Source of the DNA: Gordonia heveisoli
Lineage (GTDB): Bacteria; Actinomycetota; Actinomycetes; Mycobacteriales; Mycobacteriaceae
DNA: 64,000 nucleotides
Assembly: GCF_030315745.1 (NCBI RefSeq)
Contig: NZ_JASXSH010000008.1
Coordinates: 124,001-188,000 of the forward strand
Reading direction: 5' to 3'
Shown here: positions 26,757 to 35,962 of the stretch, in pieces
Numbering within the stretch: position 1 is the stretch's first letter
How the letters are laid out: each line of letters begins with the position of its first letter
Translations under genes and position numbers: made by a program
The notes under the pieces: generated by a model
Database searches by the model: none
What the model saw: the letters and a program-made list of their open reading frames with translations, nothing else
What the model was told of the DNA's origin: nothing

Positions 26757-27292
26757 CGGGCGGCCCATCCGACGACGATCCCGACAACGGGACAGATCCG
26801 CTGGCGGGTCTGCGTCGTACCCGGAATCGGATCATCGCCGCGATCGCCGGCGTTGCGGCGCTGATCCTCATCGGATCGTGCGGCTATCACGCCATCAAGG
26901 GCGTGGCGGGCGGCAGCGCGCGCGACCACATCACCTCCCAGTACCACCGGGAGGCGACGCTCGACGAAGGCGACGTGCAGGCGTATATCGCCGACGGTGC
27001 ACCCGCCGACGTCGCCGACCAGATCGCCATCGCCGAGGTGCCCACCGACCGACGGTCCGGCGACACCGCGCCGGGCAACGTCGCGGGGACCACCTTCATG
27101 CAATACCCGAACTATCTGGTCGCACTCTTCCCGTACGGCGTGGGTAAAACGCAGGTCATGTTGTCGCGCGACTACCGCTCGGGCTATCACCACTATCACA
27201 ACTACGTCGGCGGATATTGGGTTCCGTCACCGAGTTACGGCGGCTCGGGCAGTGACAACCGCGGCGGCGGTAGTGGCGGCGGCGGCAAATGA
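26753..27292 (+). CDS. DUF4247 family membrane-anchored protein
   Basis: A 179-residue protein overlapping the previous gene by 4 bases. A polar N-terminus is followed by a membrane helix (about residues 27-45, ending LIGSCGYHAI) and an extracytoplasmic domain (GSARDHITSQY ... DVADQIAIAEVPTDR ... YPNYLVALFPYG). The end is a Tyr/His-rich segment (YRSGYHHYHNYVGGYW) and a Ser/Gly tail. The Cys after the helix is not a clear lipobox. Equivalent to Rv2599. Function unknown. Confidence 0.85.
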   Translation: MTGGPSDDDPDNGTDPLAGLRRTRNRIIAAIAGVAALILIGSCGYHAIKGVAGGSARDHITSQYHREATLDEGDVQAYIADGAPADVADQIAIAEVPTDRRSGDTAPGNVAGTTFMQYPNYLVALFPYGVGKTQVMLSRDYRSGYHHYHNYVGGYWVPSPSYGGSGSDNRGGGSGGGGK

Positions 27293-27390
27293 GTTCCGGC
27301 GCAGAGGAAGTCCCCAGATGAGCCGGACCGGTACCGAGAACAGCCCCCATCCATCAGAAGCCCCGACCCACGAGAAGCTGGAGAACACAC

Positions 27391-27822
27391 ATGATCTCGG
27401 TGCATGACATCGCACTCAACGCCGGGTACGCAGCTGCCTACGCCGGCGTCGGAGTCTTCCTGATGCTCGTCTCCTTCGCGGTCATCGACGTACTCACCCC
27501 GGGCGATCTGCGGCACCAACTGTGGGGTGAACGCAACCGCAACGCGGGCATCCTCGTCGGCTCCAATCTCGCCTCGGTCGCATTGATTGTGACGGCCGCG
27601 ATCGCCGCCAGCGAGGGACGACTGGCCGTCGGGCTGACCTACACGGTCATCTATACGGTGATCGGCCTCGTCGCGATGGCGCTGACCTTCTTCATCGTCG
27701 ACCTGTTCACCCCCGGAAAGCTCGGCGCTATCGTCATCGCACCGGAGTCACATCCGGCTGTCTGGGTGCACGCCATCGCCCACGTCGGCACCGCACTCAT
27801 CATCAGCGCCTCGATCTTGTGA
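27391..27822 (+). CDS. DUF350 domain membrane protein
   Basis: A 143-residue integral membrane protein with four helices arranged as two similar halves. Each half ends in an FxxxDxxTPGxL-like segment (SFAVIDVLTPGDL and FFIVDLFTPGKL), the hallmark of DUF350. A GGAG ribosome site lies 9 bases before the ATG. Its stop overlaps the spermidine synthase start (GTGAG) by 4 bases. DUF350 proteins regularly adjoin membrane-embedded SpeE-like proteins; their activity is unproven. A paralogue lies at 46070-46501. Confidence 0.9.
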   Translation: MISVHDIALNAGYAAAYAGVGVFLMLVSFAVIDVLTPGDLRHQLWGERNRNAGILVGSNLASVALIVTAAIAASEGRLAVGLTYTVIYTVIGLVAMALTFFIVDLFTPGKLGAIVIAPESHPAVWVHAIAHVGTALIISASIL

Positions 27823-29426
27823 GCTCACCCGAGACCGGGTCGAGCACCACCACCGCCGCCACGGCCGCATCGCAGACCAGCCCCGACGACACCACCCCGG
27901 GGCGTGCCAGGCTGGCGCGCTCGGCGCTACTGGCCGTCGTCTTCGTCTGCGCCGCATGCGGACTGGTGTACGAGCTGGCCCTGGTCTCGTTGGGCTCCTA
28001 TCTGATCGGCAACACCGCCACCCAGGCGTCGATCGTGCTCGCCGTGATGGTGTTCGCGATGGGTGTCGGATCGCTGGCCGCCAAACCGCTGCAGCCGCAT
28101 TCGATCACCGCCTTCGCGGTCATCGAGCTCGCACTCGCCCTGATCGGCGGATTGTCGGTGATGGCGCTGTACGCGGCCTTCGCCTATCTGTCGCTGTACA
28201 CCCAGGCGATGATCCTGGTGGCCTTCGTCCTCGGTGTGCTGATCGGCGCCGAGATCCCCCTGTTGATGGTTCTGCTGCAACGGATCCGGCGGCAGGAGGC
28301 CGGGTCGGCAGTCGCCGACATCTTCGCCGTCGACTACATCGGCGCGCTGGTGGGCGGACTCTGCTTCCCGTTCCTACTGCTCCCGATCTTCGGGCAATTG
28401 CGCGGCGCGCTGGTCGTCGGCCTCGTCAACGCCGCCGCGGGTTGCTTCCTGGTGTTCGTCGTCTTCGCGAAGTCGATATCGCGCACGCGGCTGGCCGTTC
28501 TCGGTACCGCGGCGCTGGCCGTCGTGGCCGTCCTCGTCGTGGCCCTGGTCTACTCGACGAGATTCGAGGTCACCGCCCGGCAGGCGCTCTACCGTGACCC
28601 GATCATCGCCGCCCAACGCACCGCCTATCAGGACATCGTGATCACCGAGCGGGGCACCGCCGAAGGTCGCGACACCCGTCTCTATCTGAACGGCGACCTG
28701 CAGTTCTCCTCCATCGACGAACATCGCTACCACGAGTCGCTGGTCCATCCCGCGATGGCCGGACCGCATGGCCGGGTGCTCATCCTCGGCGGCGGGGACG
28801 GCCTCGCGCTACGCGAGGTGCTCACCTATCCCGATGCCCGGCAGGTCACGCTCGTCGAACTCGACCCGGAGATGATCTCCCTGGCCCGCCACAACGACCG
28901 GCTCGTGCGACTCAACCGCGGATCGATGAACGACCCGCGCGCGCAGGTCGTCGCCGACGACGCGTTCACCTGGCTCCGGCACAGCGACCGCGCCTACGAC
29001 GTCATCATCATCGACATGCCCGATCCCGACGAATCGGCCACCGCCAAACTGTATTCCACCGAGTTCTACGGCCTGGCGAAACGTCACCTCGCCGACGGCG
29101 GCCGCATGGTGGTGCAGGCAGGCTCGCCCTACTTCGCACCGAAGTCGTTCTGGTGCATCCGGGCCACCCTCGCCGACGCCGGGCTGGCCGTCACCCCGTA
29201 CCACGTGGACGTACCGGCCTTCGGCGACTGGGGCTTTCACCTCGCCGGCGCGCATCCGGTCCCGCTACGACTCCAGCCCGCGACCACCCTGCGCTTCCTC
29301 AGCCCCGCCGAACTGGCGGCGGCCGCGGTGTTCCCACTGGACCGACCCCCGCTGGAGCTACCACCGTCGACCCTGATGGATCCGCGAATCCTGCGATACG
29401 CGCAGGGCGAGTGGACCACATACTGA
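27819..29426 (+). CDS. speE: Membrane-embedded polyamine aminopropyltransferase (spermidine synthase-like)
   Basis: A 535-residue fusion of a membrane domain (about residues 35-245, seven to eight helices) and a cytoplasmic spermidine-synthase domain (about 255-535). The latter shows RVLILGGGDGLALREVL (decarboxylated-SAM site), VELDPEMISLAR and IIIDMPDPDES, the last with the Asp that activates the amine. The cytosolic family moves an aminopropyl group from decarboxylated SAM to putrescine; whether the membrane version does so is not settled. No speD or speA-like gene is nearby, so the donor would come from elsewhere. Equivalent to Rv2601. The GTG start overlaps the DUF350 stop. Confidence 0.9.
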   Translation: MSSPETGSSTTTAATAASQTSPDDTTPGRARLARSALLAVVFVCAACGLVYELALVSLGSYLIGNTATQASIVLAVMVFAMGVGSLAAKPLQPHSITAFAVIELALALIGGLSVMALYAAFAYLSLYTQAMILVAFVLGVLIGAEIPLLMVLLQRIRRQEAGSAVADIFAVDYIGALVGGLCFPFLLLPIFGQLRGALVVGLVNAAAGCFLVFVVFAKSISRTRLAVLGTAALAVVAVLVVALVYSTRFEVTARQALYRDPIIAAQRTAYQDIVITERGTAEGRDTRLYLNGDLQFSSIDEHRYHESLVHPAMAGPHGRVLILGGGDGLALREVLTYPDARQVTLVELDPEMISLARHNDRLVRLNRGSMNDPRAQVVADDAFTWLRHSDRAYDVIIIDMPDPDESATAKLYSTEFYGLAKRHLADGGRMVVQAGSPYFAPKSFWCIRATLADAGLAVTPYHVDVPAFGDWGFHLAGAHPVPLRLQPATTLRFLSPAELAAAAVFPLDRPPLELPPSTLMDPRILRYAQGEWTTY

Positions 29427-29476
29427 TTCGATCCGGGTCAAGATGAAACCGGCCGACACTCAACACAGGAGGTGCG

Positions 29477-30703
29477 ATGTCCGCCGGAACGACAGTCATC
29501 ATCGCGATCCTGGCGGCCGTGGTGTGTGTGGCGCTGGTCGTGCTGGTGGCGACCCGTCGTCGGGTGGCGACGCCGACCGAGCGGGCGGTGTACACCGCAT
29601 TGCACACCGCATCGCTGGCCACCCGATCGCTGCGGACCGGCCTGTCGGCGGACTCGGCGACCGAGTCGCTCCCACATCTGCGTTCCCTCACCGCGGGTGA
29701 GGGGGCCGCGCTCTACGACGCAGGCGTCGGACGACTCTCCCACGATCCGCCAGGCGAGGAGATCTGGGATGCCGAGATGCTCGCCCACGCCGACGCCGCC
29801 GCGGCGCAGGCGACCGGCAACGGTCGACGGGTCCTGATCACCGACCCATCCGGCGCCGAATCCCCGGTCCGCGCGCTGATCGCGCAACCACTGGTCGCCG
29901 GGGACACCGGGGTCGGCGTACTGGTGGTCGCCACGACCCGACGGCCCGGGCCCGGCATGCTCGGCGCCATCGCCGAGGTCGCCCGTTACGCGTCGTCGCA
30001 GATCGAGCTGGCCGACCTCGACGCCTCCCGTGCCCGTCTGGACCGCGCGGAAGTGCTCGCCCTGCGCGCACAGATCAGCCCGCATTTCATCTACAACGCG
30101 CTCAATACCATCGCGTCATTCGTCCGCACCGACCCCGACCGGGCGCGGGAACTCATCCTGGAGTTCGCCGACTTCACCCGCTATTCGTTTCGCGCGGCAG
30201 GCGAGTACACACTGCTCGCCGACGAGCTGCGCAACATCGACCGCTACCTGACGCTGGAACGAGCCCGGTTCGGACCGGCGCTGGAGGTCCGGCTGCACGT
30301 CGCCCCCGAGGTGCTCAACGTCGTCGTCCCCTTCCTCGCGCTGCAGCCACTGGTCGAGAACGCCGTGCGGCACGGGTTGGCCGCCAACGGCGGTGGCACC
30401 ATCACCGTCGTCGCCGCCGACGAGGGCGCCGACTGTGTGATCACCGTCGAGGACGACGGGGTCGGCATGGATCCCGAACTGCTGCGTACCGGCGCCATCG
30501 ACGCCCTCGAACCCGGTGGTGACGCCGCATCGGAGCCGGAATCGCGGCGGACCGGGGGCGCCCATGTCGGCCTGACGAATGTCGATCATCGGCTGCGCGC
30601 CGCATTCGGCAACGACTACGGTCTAGTGGTCGAGACCGCGGTGGGTGCGGGTACCAAGGTCGGCATGCGGGTGCCGAAGTTCCGGGCCGGTATCCATGTT
30701 TGA
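29477..30703 (+). CDS. LytS/YehU-type sensor histidine kinase
   Basis: A 408-residue kinase with one N-terminal membrane helix (about residues 6-25), a GAF-like domain (about 35-175), a His-kinase segment RAQISPHFIYNALNTIASF (His203) and an ATPase domain (LQPLVENAVRHG, VEDDGVGMD, GLTNVDHRL). Unlike classical LytS it lacks the multi-helix 5TM sensor, so the signal is probably cytoplasmic and read by the GAF-like part. An AGGAGG ribosome site precedes the ATG. It is followed after 15 bases by its LytTR regulator and then by symporter genes, so it likely controls carboxylate uptake. Confidence 0.93.
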   Translation: MSAGTTVIIAILAAVVCVALVVLVATRRRVATPTERAVYTALHTASLATRSLRTGLSADSATESLPHLRSLTAGEGAALYDAGVGRLSHDPPGEEIWDAEMLAHADAAAAQATGNGRRVLITDPSGAESPVRALIAQPLVAGDTGVGVLVVATTRRPGPGMLGAIAEVARYASSQIELADLDASRARLDRAEVLALRAQISPHFIYNALNTIASFVRTDPDRARELILEFADFTRYSFRAAGEYTLLADELRNIDRYLTLERARFGPALEVRLHVAPEVLNVVVPFLALQPLVENAVRHGLAANGGGTITVVAADEGADCVITVEDDGVGMDPELLRTGAIDALEPGGDAASEPESRRTGGAHVGLTNVDHRLRAAFGNDYGLVVETAVGAGTKVGMRVPKFRAGIHV

Positions 30704-30718
30704 TCGGAGGTTGGCGCG

Positions 30719-31513
30719 ATGAGCGAGTTGGTGGTTCTCGCCGTCGACGACGAACGGCCCGCCCTCGACGAACTCTGCTATCTGCTCGAACGGCAACCCG
30801 CCGTATCGACCGTACTGTCGGCCTCCGACGCCACCGCCGCGCTCCGCGAACTCAACGGCAACCCCGTCGACGTGATCTTCCTCGACATCAACATGCCGGG
30901 ACTGTCCGGGCTCGAATTGGCCGGGATCCTGACCAAATACGCCGCGCCACCGCGGATCGTCTTCGTCACCGCGCACGAGGACAAGGCCGTCGACGCCTTC
31001 GACGTCGGGGCGATCGACTATCTCCTCAAACCACTGCGCGAGGAGCGGCTGACGCAGGCCATCGCGCGGGTCGTCGACCGCCTCGACACCGCCCGCACCG
31101 TCGATGAGGCCACGACGACCGAACCCGCCGCCCCCGACGATGTCATCCCGGTCGAGATGGCCGGCGTGACCTCGCTGGTCCGCCGCGACAGCATCTCGTG
31201 GGTCGAGGCGGTCGGCGACTATGCGCGCCTGCACTCGGATTCGGGTGCGCATCTGGTCCGGATACCTTTGTCCACCTTGGCCTCTCGTTGGGAGGACGAC
31301 GGCTTCGCACGCGTGCACCGGTCATATCTGGTGGCGCTGAGCATGGTGACCGGACTGCGGACGGTCGGGTCGGGAACTGTTGTCTGCGTCCGGGCCAATG
31401 GCCGTTCCGAAGCCGTAGAGCTGCCGGTCAGCCGCCGCCAGCTTCGTGAGCTGAAAGATCGGGTCATCCGAAATCCGCTGCGCACTTATCGATCTCCGGG
31501 TAGCACCGAATGA
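30719..31513 (+). CDS. LytTR family response regulator
   Basis: A 264-residue regulator: an N-terminal receiver (about residues 1-120; phosphoacceptor Asp56 in VIFLDINMPGLSG, Thr in FVTAHEDKA, Lys in DYLLKPL) and a C-terminal LytTR DNA-binding domain (about 145-255: WVEAVGDYARLHSDSG, HRSYLVAL, LPVSRRQLRELKDRV). The pair resembles the E. coli BtsSR and YpdAB systems, which respond to pyruvate and regulate transporters. Its stop overlaps the next gene by 4 bases. Binding sites were not identified. Confidence 0.93.
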   Translation: MSELVVLAVDDERPALDELCYLLERQPAVSTVLSASDATAALRELNGNPVDVIFLDINMPGLSGLELAGILTKYAAPPRIVFVTAHEDKAVDAFDVGAIDYLLKPLREERLTQAIARVVDRLDTARTVDEATTTEPAAPDDVIPVEMAGVTSLVRRDSISWVEAVGDYARLHSDSGAHLVRIPLSTLASRWEDDGFARVHRSYLVALSMVTGLRTVGSGTVVCVRANGRSEAVELPVSRRQLRELKDRVIRNPLRTYRSPGSTE

Positions 31514-31890
31514 GTAGCCAACCGCCCGCGCGGGAACGGGTCGTCCTCGCCCGACGACGCGGCGCGCGCACGGTGCGGACCCGCGTCGAGGTGCAGGAGC
31601 AGACCGAGGTCGGCGACGCACTGGTGCGTGGGCTGATGCGCGCCCAGTTGGGGCTGGCGCTGCGCCTGGGCATCAGCCTGATGGTCGTCATCGTGGCCAT
31701 CCCGCTGGCGGGCAGCATCTTTCCGCACCTGACCGAGGCGACCGCCTTCGGCATCCGACTCAGCTGGATCATCCTCGGCGTCGGACTCTATCCGCTGTTC
31801 ATCGGGATCGGCTGGCTGTATGTCCGTCTCGCCGAGCAGTCCGAACGCGATTTCATGCGGGTGGTCGACGACGACACCGACCCGTCGTGA
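31510..31890 (+). CDS. Small membrane protein between LytTR regulator and symporter
   Basis: A 126-residue protein with a basic N-terminus (many Arg to residue 25), two membrane helices (about residues 52-72 and 82-105) and an acidic C-terminus. The layout, two helices with a charged tail and a position just ahead of a solute:sodium symporter, is that of DUF485-type partner proteins, although the sequence does not clearly belong to that family. It overlaps the regulator stop by 4 bases and is 10 bases before the symporter start. It may be a subunit or regulator of that transporter. Confidence 0.75.
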   Translation: MSSQPPARERVVLARRRGARTVRTRVEVQEQTEVGDALVRGLMRAQLGLALRLGISLMVVIVAIPLAGSIFPHLTEATAFGIRLSWIILGVGLYPLFIGIGWLYVRLAEQSERDFMRVVDDDTDPS

Positions 31891-31900
31891 GCGACCGGCC

Positions 31901-33649
31901 ATGACTGGACAGCCGGATGCCCTGACCGCGATCGCACTGATCGTCGCAGCGGTCGCCACCATTGCCGTCGGCGCCTACGGTGGCCGCTTCTCGCGGACCA
32001 CCTCCGACTTCCTGGTGGCCTCGCGATCGGTCGGCCCCCGCTGGAATGCGGCAGCGATCTCGGGCGAATACCTCTCGGCCGCTTCTTTCCTCGGCGTCGC
32101 CGGACTCGTCGCCAAATACGGTGCGGACGCTCTCTGGTATCCGGTCGGCTTCACCGCAGGCTATCTGGGGCTACTGCTGTTCGTGGCCGCACCGCTACGA
32201 CGATCAGGCGCCTACACCGTCCCCGACTTCGCCGAGTTCCGGCTGACGTCACCGGCCGCCCGCAAGACCGCGATGGTCGTCGTCGTGGTGGTGTGTGTGC
32301 TGTATCTGATCCCCCAGTTCCAGGGCGCCGGACTGACACTGAACATCCTGCTCGGCGCACCGGTGTGGGTGGGTGCGATCGGCGTGGGTGCGATCGTGAT
32401 CGTCAACGTCGTCGGCGGCGGCATGCGGTCGATCACCTTCGTGCAGGCCTTCCAGTACTGGCTCAAACTGACCGTCATCGCCATCCCCGCCCTGGCCCTG
32501 ATCGCGGTGTTCGCCACCGACCGTGAACATCTCGGCGACCCCGCGCCGCCGCGGGTGTCGACGGCGACCACCGTCGACGTGACCACCGACGTCATCGTCA
32601 CCGTCACCGAACCACACGGAGTGCGGGTCACCGGGCACCTCGACGGACGACACGTCGACGATGCGACCATCGGGCACCCCGGCCGCCACCGCATCGGGGC
32701 GGGCAGCACCATCGAACTCGACGCCGACGCCGCCACTCCCGTGATCGCAGGCACCCCGTCGACCGGATCGTCGTGGATCTCCTCCGGCGGCGGACTCGGC
32801 GGCGGACATCCGCTCTACCAGGTGATCTCGCTGATCATCGCCACCTTCCTCGGCACGATGGGCCTGCCGCACGTACTGGTGCGGTTCTACACCAACCCCG
32901 ACGGCCGGACTGCCCGACGCACCGCACTGACCGTGATCGTGCTGCTGTCGCTGTTCTATCTGTTCCCACTGGTGCTGGGCATTTTCGCGCGACTGTATGT
33001 CCCCGAACTACTCATCACCGGCACCTCCGACGCCGCCGTGCTACTGCTCCCGAGCGCCGCGATCGCAGGGATACCCGGCCAAATACTCGGAGCGCTGGTC
33101 GCCGCCGGCGCCATCGCAGCCTTCCTGGCCGCCTCCTCCGGACTCCTCGTCAGCGTCGCCGGCGCACTGGCCACCGACGTGCTGCGCGGGCGGGTGCGCG
33201 ACTTCCGGGTGGCCGCACTGATCGGTGGTGTCATCCCGGTCGTTCTCTCGCTGGCGGCAACGTCACTGGAACTGTCACGAACCGTCGGCCTGGTCTTCGC
33301 GGTGGCCGCCTCCACACTGTGTCCCCTGCTGGTACTGGGCATCTGGTGGCGCGGGCTGACCGCGGCCGGCGCCATCACGGGTCTCGTCGTCGGCGGCGTG
33401 ACATCGGGGGTGGCGACCAGTCTGGCGATCGCCGGTCTCGCCGACGAGGACGGACTCGGCGGCTGGCCTGCCGTCGTCATCGGCTATCCCGCCGCCCTCA
33501 CGGTCCCACTCGCCTTCGGCGCGATGATCGGCGCGAGCCTCGCGACCCGGCGTCGCATACCCGCCGACGTGTCACGAATCTTTGCCCGGATGCATGTCCC
33601 CGAACGGCTCGGCATGGGCGTCGAACGCCTGCCGCAGGCCGATCGCTGA
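31901..33649 (+). CDS. Solute:sodium symporter (ActP/MctC-like) with extra hydrophilic insert
   Basis: A 582-residue SLC5-type symporter. Family segments include SDFLVASRSVGPRWNAAAISGEYLSAASFLG near the N-terminus and GLPHVLVRFYTNPD near residue 320. Between the helices ending near residue 205 and starting near 305 there is an unusual insert of about 100 residues, Thr/Val/Asp-rich (TVDVTTDVIVTVTEPHGVRV), that looks like a small beta domain. Standard ActP has a shorter loop there. It probably imports acetate, pyruvate or propionate with Na+ or H+. It belongs to the operon led by the LytS/LytTR genes. Confidence 0.9.
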   Translation: MTGQPDALTAIALIVAAVATIAVGAYGGRFSRTTSDFLVASRSVGPRWNAAAISGEYLSAASFLGVAGLVAKYGADALWYPVGFTAGYLGLLLFVAAPLRRSGAYTVPDFAEFRLTSPAARKTAMVVVVVVCVLYLIPQFQGAGLTLNILLGAPVWVGAIGVGAIVIVNVVGGGMRSITFVQAFQYWLKLTVIAIPALALIAVFATDREHLGDPAPPRVSTATTVDVTTDVIVTVTEPHGVRVTGHLDGRHVDDATIGHPGRHRIGAGSTIELDADAATPVIAGTPSTGSSWISSGGGLGGGHPLYQVISLIIATFLGTMGLPHVLVRFYTNPDGRTARRTALTVIVLLSLFYLFPLVLGIFARLYVPELLITGTSDAAVLLLPSAAIAGIPGQILGALVAAGAIAAFLAASSGLLVSVAGALATDVLRGRVRDFRVAALIGGVIPVVLSLAATSLELSRTVGLVFAVAASTLCPLLVLGIWWRGLTAAGAITGLVVGGVTSGVATSLAIAGLADEDGLGGWPAVVIGYPAALTVPLAFGAMIGASLATRRRIPADVSRIFARMHVPERLGMGVERLPQADR

Positions 33650-33787
33650 GCGACCGTTCGTCGGCGACAACCGACCGTCCGGCGCACAAAGCACAGCCTT
33701 CGGCGTGTGACCCCCGACACGTATTGATCTGTGATCTGCGCCTCAGCAAAGCTCGGTGCAGACACCCATCACAGTTGGGAGAAACCC

Positions 33788-34144
33788 GTGACCACCATCG
33801 ACACCCCGCCACCGGCATCGCATCTGCCGTCCGGCGACGACTACCTCGCCATGCAGGCGAGCCCGCAGTTCCAAGGACTCAAACGGTCGCTGCGCCGCTT
33901 CGTGTTCCCGATGACCGCCTTCTTCCTCGCCTGGTACGCCGTCTACGTCGCGCTGGGCGCCTTCGCCCATGACTTCATGGCCACCAAGCTGTGGGGCAAC
34001 ATCAACGTCGGCATCGTGCTCGGTCTCGGCCAGTTCGTGACGACCTTCGCGATCACCGCACTCTACGTCCGCTTCGCCAACCGCGACCTCGACCCGCAGG
34101 CCGAGGCAATCCGCACCGAGATGGAAGGACGGGTAGAGGCATGA
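33788..34144 (+). CDS. DUF485 domain membrane protein
   Basis: A 118-residue protein with two membrane helices (about residues 38-60 and 72-97) and the DUF485 pattern SPQFQGLKRSLRRFVFPMTAFFLAWY. The GTG start follows GGGAGA by a normal distance. It overlaps the second symporter by 4 bases (ATGA). In Corynebacterium glutamicum the gene before mctC has the same type and place, and in E. coli YjcH precedes ActP; the protein is probably a small accessory subunit. Confidence 0.92.
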   Translation: MTTIDTPPPASHLPSGDDYLAMQASPQFQGLKRSLRRFVFPMTAFFLAWYAVYVALGAFAHDFMATKLWGNINVGIVLGLGQFVTTFAITALYVRFANRDLDPQAEAIRTEMEGRVEA

Positions 34145-35775
34145 GCACCACGGTCCTCGCTGCCGAGCAACTCGGCAATCCGATCGCCAACATCGCGATC
34201 TTCGCAGCCTTCGTCGCCATCACCATGGTCGTCGTCATCAAGGTGAGCCGCCAGAACACCTCGGCCGCCGACTTCTTCACCGGCGGCCGCTCCTTCTCCG
34301 GTCCGCAGAACGGCGTCGCCATCGCCGGCGACTACCTGTCCGCAGCCAGCTTCCTCGGCATCGCCGGCGCCATCGCCGTCTACGGCTACGACGGCTTCCT
34401 CTATTCCATCGGCTTCCTCGTCGCCTGGCTGGTCGCCCTGCTCCTGGTCGCCGAATTGCTGCGCAACACCGGCAAGTTCACCATGGCCGACGTGCTGAGC
34501 TTCCGGCTCAAGCAGCGTCCGGTCCGGCTTGCCGCAGCGATCTCGACTCTCGCGGTGTCGCTGTTCTACCTGCTGGCCCAGATGGCCGGTGCGGGCGGCC
34601 TGGTCGCGCTGCTGCTCGACATCGACGGTCGGCTCGGTCAGTCGATCGTGATCGCCGTGGTCGGCGCTCTGATGATCGTGTACGTCCTCGTCGGCGGCAT
34701 GAAGGGCACCACCTGGGTGCAGATCATCAAGGCCATCCTGCTCATCGCCGGTGCCGCCTTCATGACGCTGATCGTCCTCGGCAAGTACGGCCTCAACCTG
34801 TCGGAGATCATGGGCGCGGCCCAGGACAAGATTTCGGGCGCATCGAATCCCGCGGTCGCCGACCGTGACGTGCTTGCCCCCGGCGCCAAGTATGGCGGCT
34901 CGCTGGAATCGCAGATCAACTTCATCTCGCTGGCCATCGCGCTGGTGCTGGGTACCGCGGGTCTGCCGCACGTGCTGATGCGCTTCTACACCGTCCCGAC
35001 CGCCAAGGAGGCCCGACGTTCGGTGGTGTGGGCGATCGGCCTGATCGGCGCCTTCTACCTGTTCACCCTGGTCCTCGGTTACGGTGCGGCGGCCATCGTC
35101 GGCCCCGACCGCATCCTGGCCTCCGCAGGCAAGGAGAACGCGGCAGCACCGCTGCTCGCCTTCGAACTCGGCGGCGTGGTCCTGTTGGGCATCATCTCCG
35201 CGGTGGCCTTCGCAACCATCCTGGCCGTCGTCGCCGGCCTGACGATCACCGCGTCGGCGTCCTTCGCCCACGACATCTATGCCAGTGTCATCAAGCGCAA
35301 CAAGGTGAGTGAGGAAGATCAGGTTCGAGTGTCACGGATCGCCGCGGTCGTCCTCGGCGTCCTCGGCATCGTGCTCGGCATCCTGGCCAACGGCCAGAAC
35401 ATCGCCTTCCTGGTGGCGCTGGCCTTCGCGATCGCGGCGGCAGCCAACCTGCCGACGATCGTCTACTCGCTGTACTGGAAGCGGTTCAACACCCGCGGCG
35501 CCCTGTGGAGCATCTACGGCGGCCTCGGTTCGACGATCCTGCTGATCATCTTCTCGCCTGCCGTCTCCGGCAAGGCAAGCTCGATGATCCCGGGCAGCGA
35601 CTTCGCCTGGTTCCCGCTGGAGAACCCCGGCATCGTGTCGATTCCGCTGGCCTTCATCCTGGGCATCGTCGGTACCTTCACCTCGCCCGCGGACAAGGGC
35701 GTCCCGGAACGCAACGCGGAGATGGAGGTTCGCTCCCTCACCGGCGTCGGCGCCGAGAAGGCGGTCGTGCACTAG
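34141..35775 (+). CDS. Cation/acetate symporter (ActP/MctC-like)
   Basis: A 544-residue symporter with about 13 helices. ADFFTGGRSFSGPQNGVAIAGDYLSAASFLG and FTMADVLSFRLKQRPVR are typical of the acetate/monocarboxylate branch; LGTAGLPHVLMRFYTVPTAKEAR and SFAHDIYASVIKRN are also conserved. C. glutamicum MctC imports pyruvate, acetate and propionate, and E. coli ActP acetate and glycolate. Its loop after the sixth helix is of normal length, unlike the symporter at 31901. It forms a two-gene unit with the DUF485 gene and is followed by a strong hairpin. Confidence 0.95.
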   Translation: MSTTVLAAEQLGNPIANIAIFAAFVAITMVVVIKVSRQNTSAADFFTGGRSFSGPQNGVAIAGDYLSAASFLGIAGAIAVYGYDGFLYSIGFLVAWLVALLLVAELLRNTGKFTMADVLSFRLKQRPVRLAAAISTLAVSLFYLLAQMAGAGGLVALLLDIDGRLGQSIVIAVVGALMIVYVLVGGMKGTTWVQIIKAILLIAGAAFMTLIVLGKYGLNLSEIMGAAQDKISGASNPAVADRDVLAPGAKYGGSLESQINFISLAIALVLGTAGLPHVLMRFYTVPTAKEARRSVVWAIGLIGAFYLFTLVLGYGAAAIVGPDRILASAGKENAAAPLLAFELGGVVLLGIISAVAFATILAVVAGLTITASASFAHDIYASVIKRNKVSEEDQVRVSRIAAVVLGVLGIVLGILANGQNIAFLVALAFAIAAAANLPTIVYSLYWKRFNTRGALWSIYGGLGSTILLIIFSPAVSGKASSMIPGSDFAWFPLENPGIVSIPLAFILGIVGTFTSPADKGVPERNAEMEVRSLTGVGAEKAVVH

Positions 35776-35785
35776 CGCGGCCCCA

Positions 35786-35838
35786 GAACAGCATTCGGCT
35801 CTCGTGGCGCTGGTCGCCACGAGAGCCGAATGCTGTTC
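35786..35838 (+). terminator. Terminator hairpin after symporter gene
   Basis: A perfect 24-base stem (arms beginning GAACAGCATTCGG) with a 5-base loop, 10 bases past the stop codon. It lacks a U-run. Confidence 0.75.
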
Positions 35839-35962
35839 GACCGCACACGCTGACCGAGAAGCCCAGCCGACCAGGTCACGAGTCGGCATTCGCCGGCCGA
35901 ACCACCCTCGCGGCGGGCCGATTGGTGCTAGTTTCCGCGGTAGCCCACCGATGGAGCTTCCG

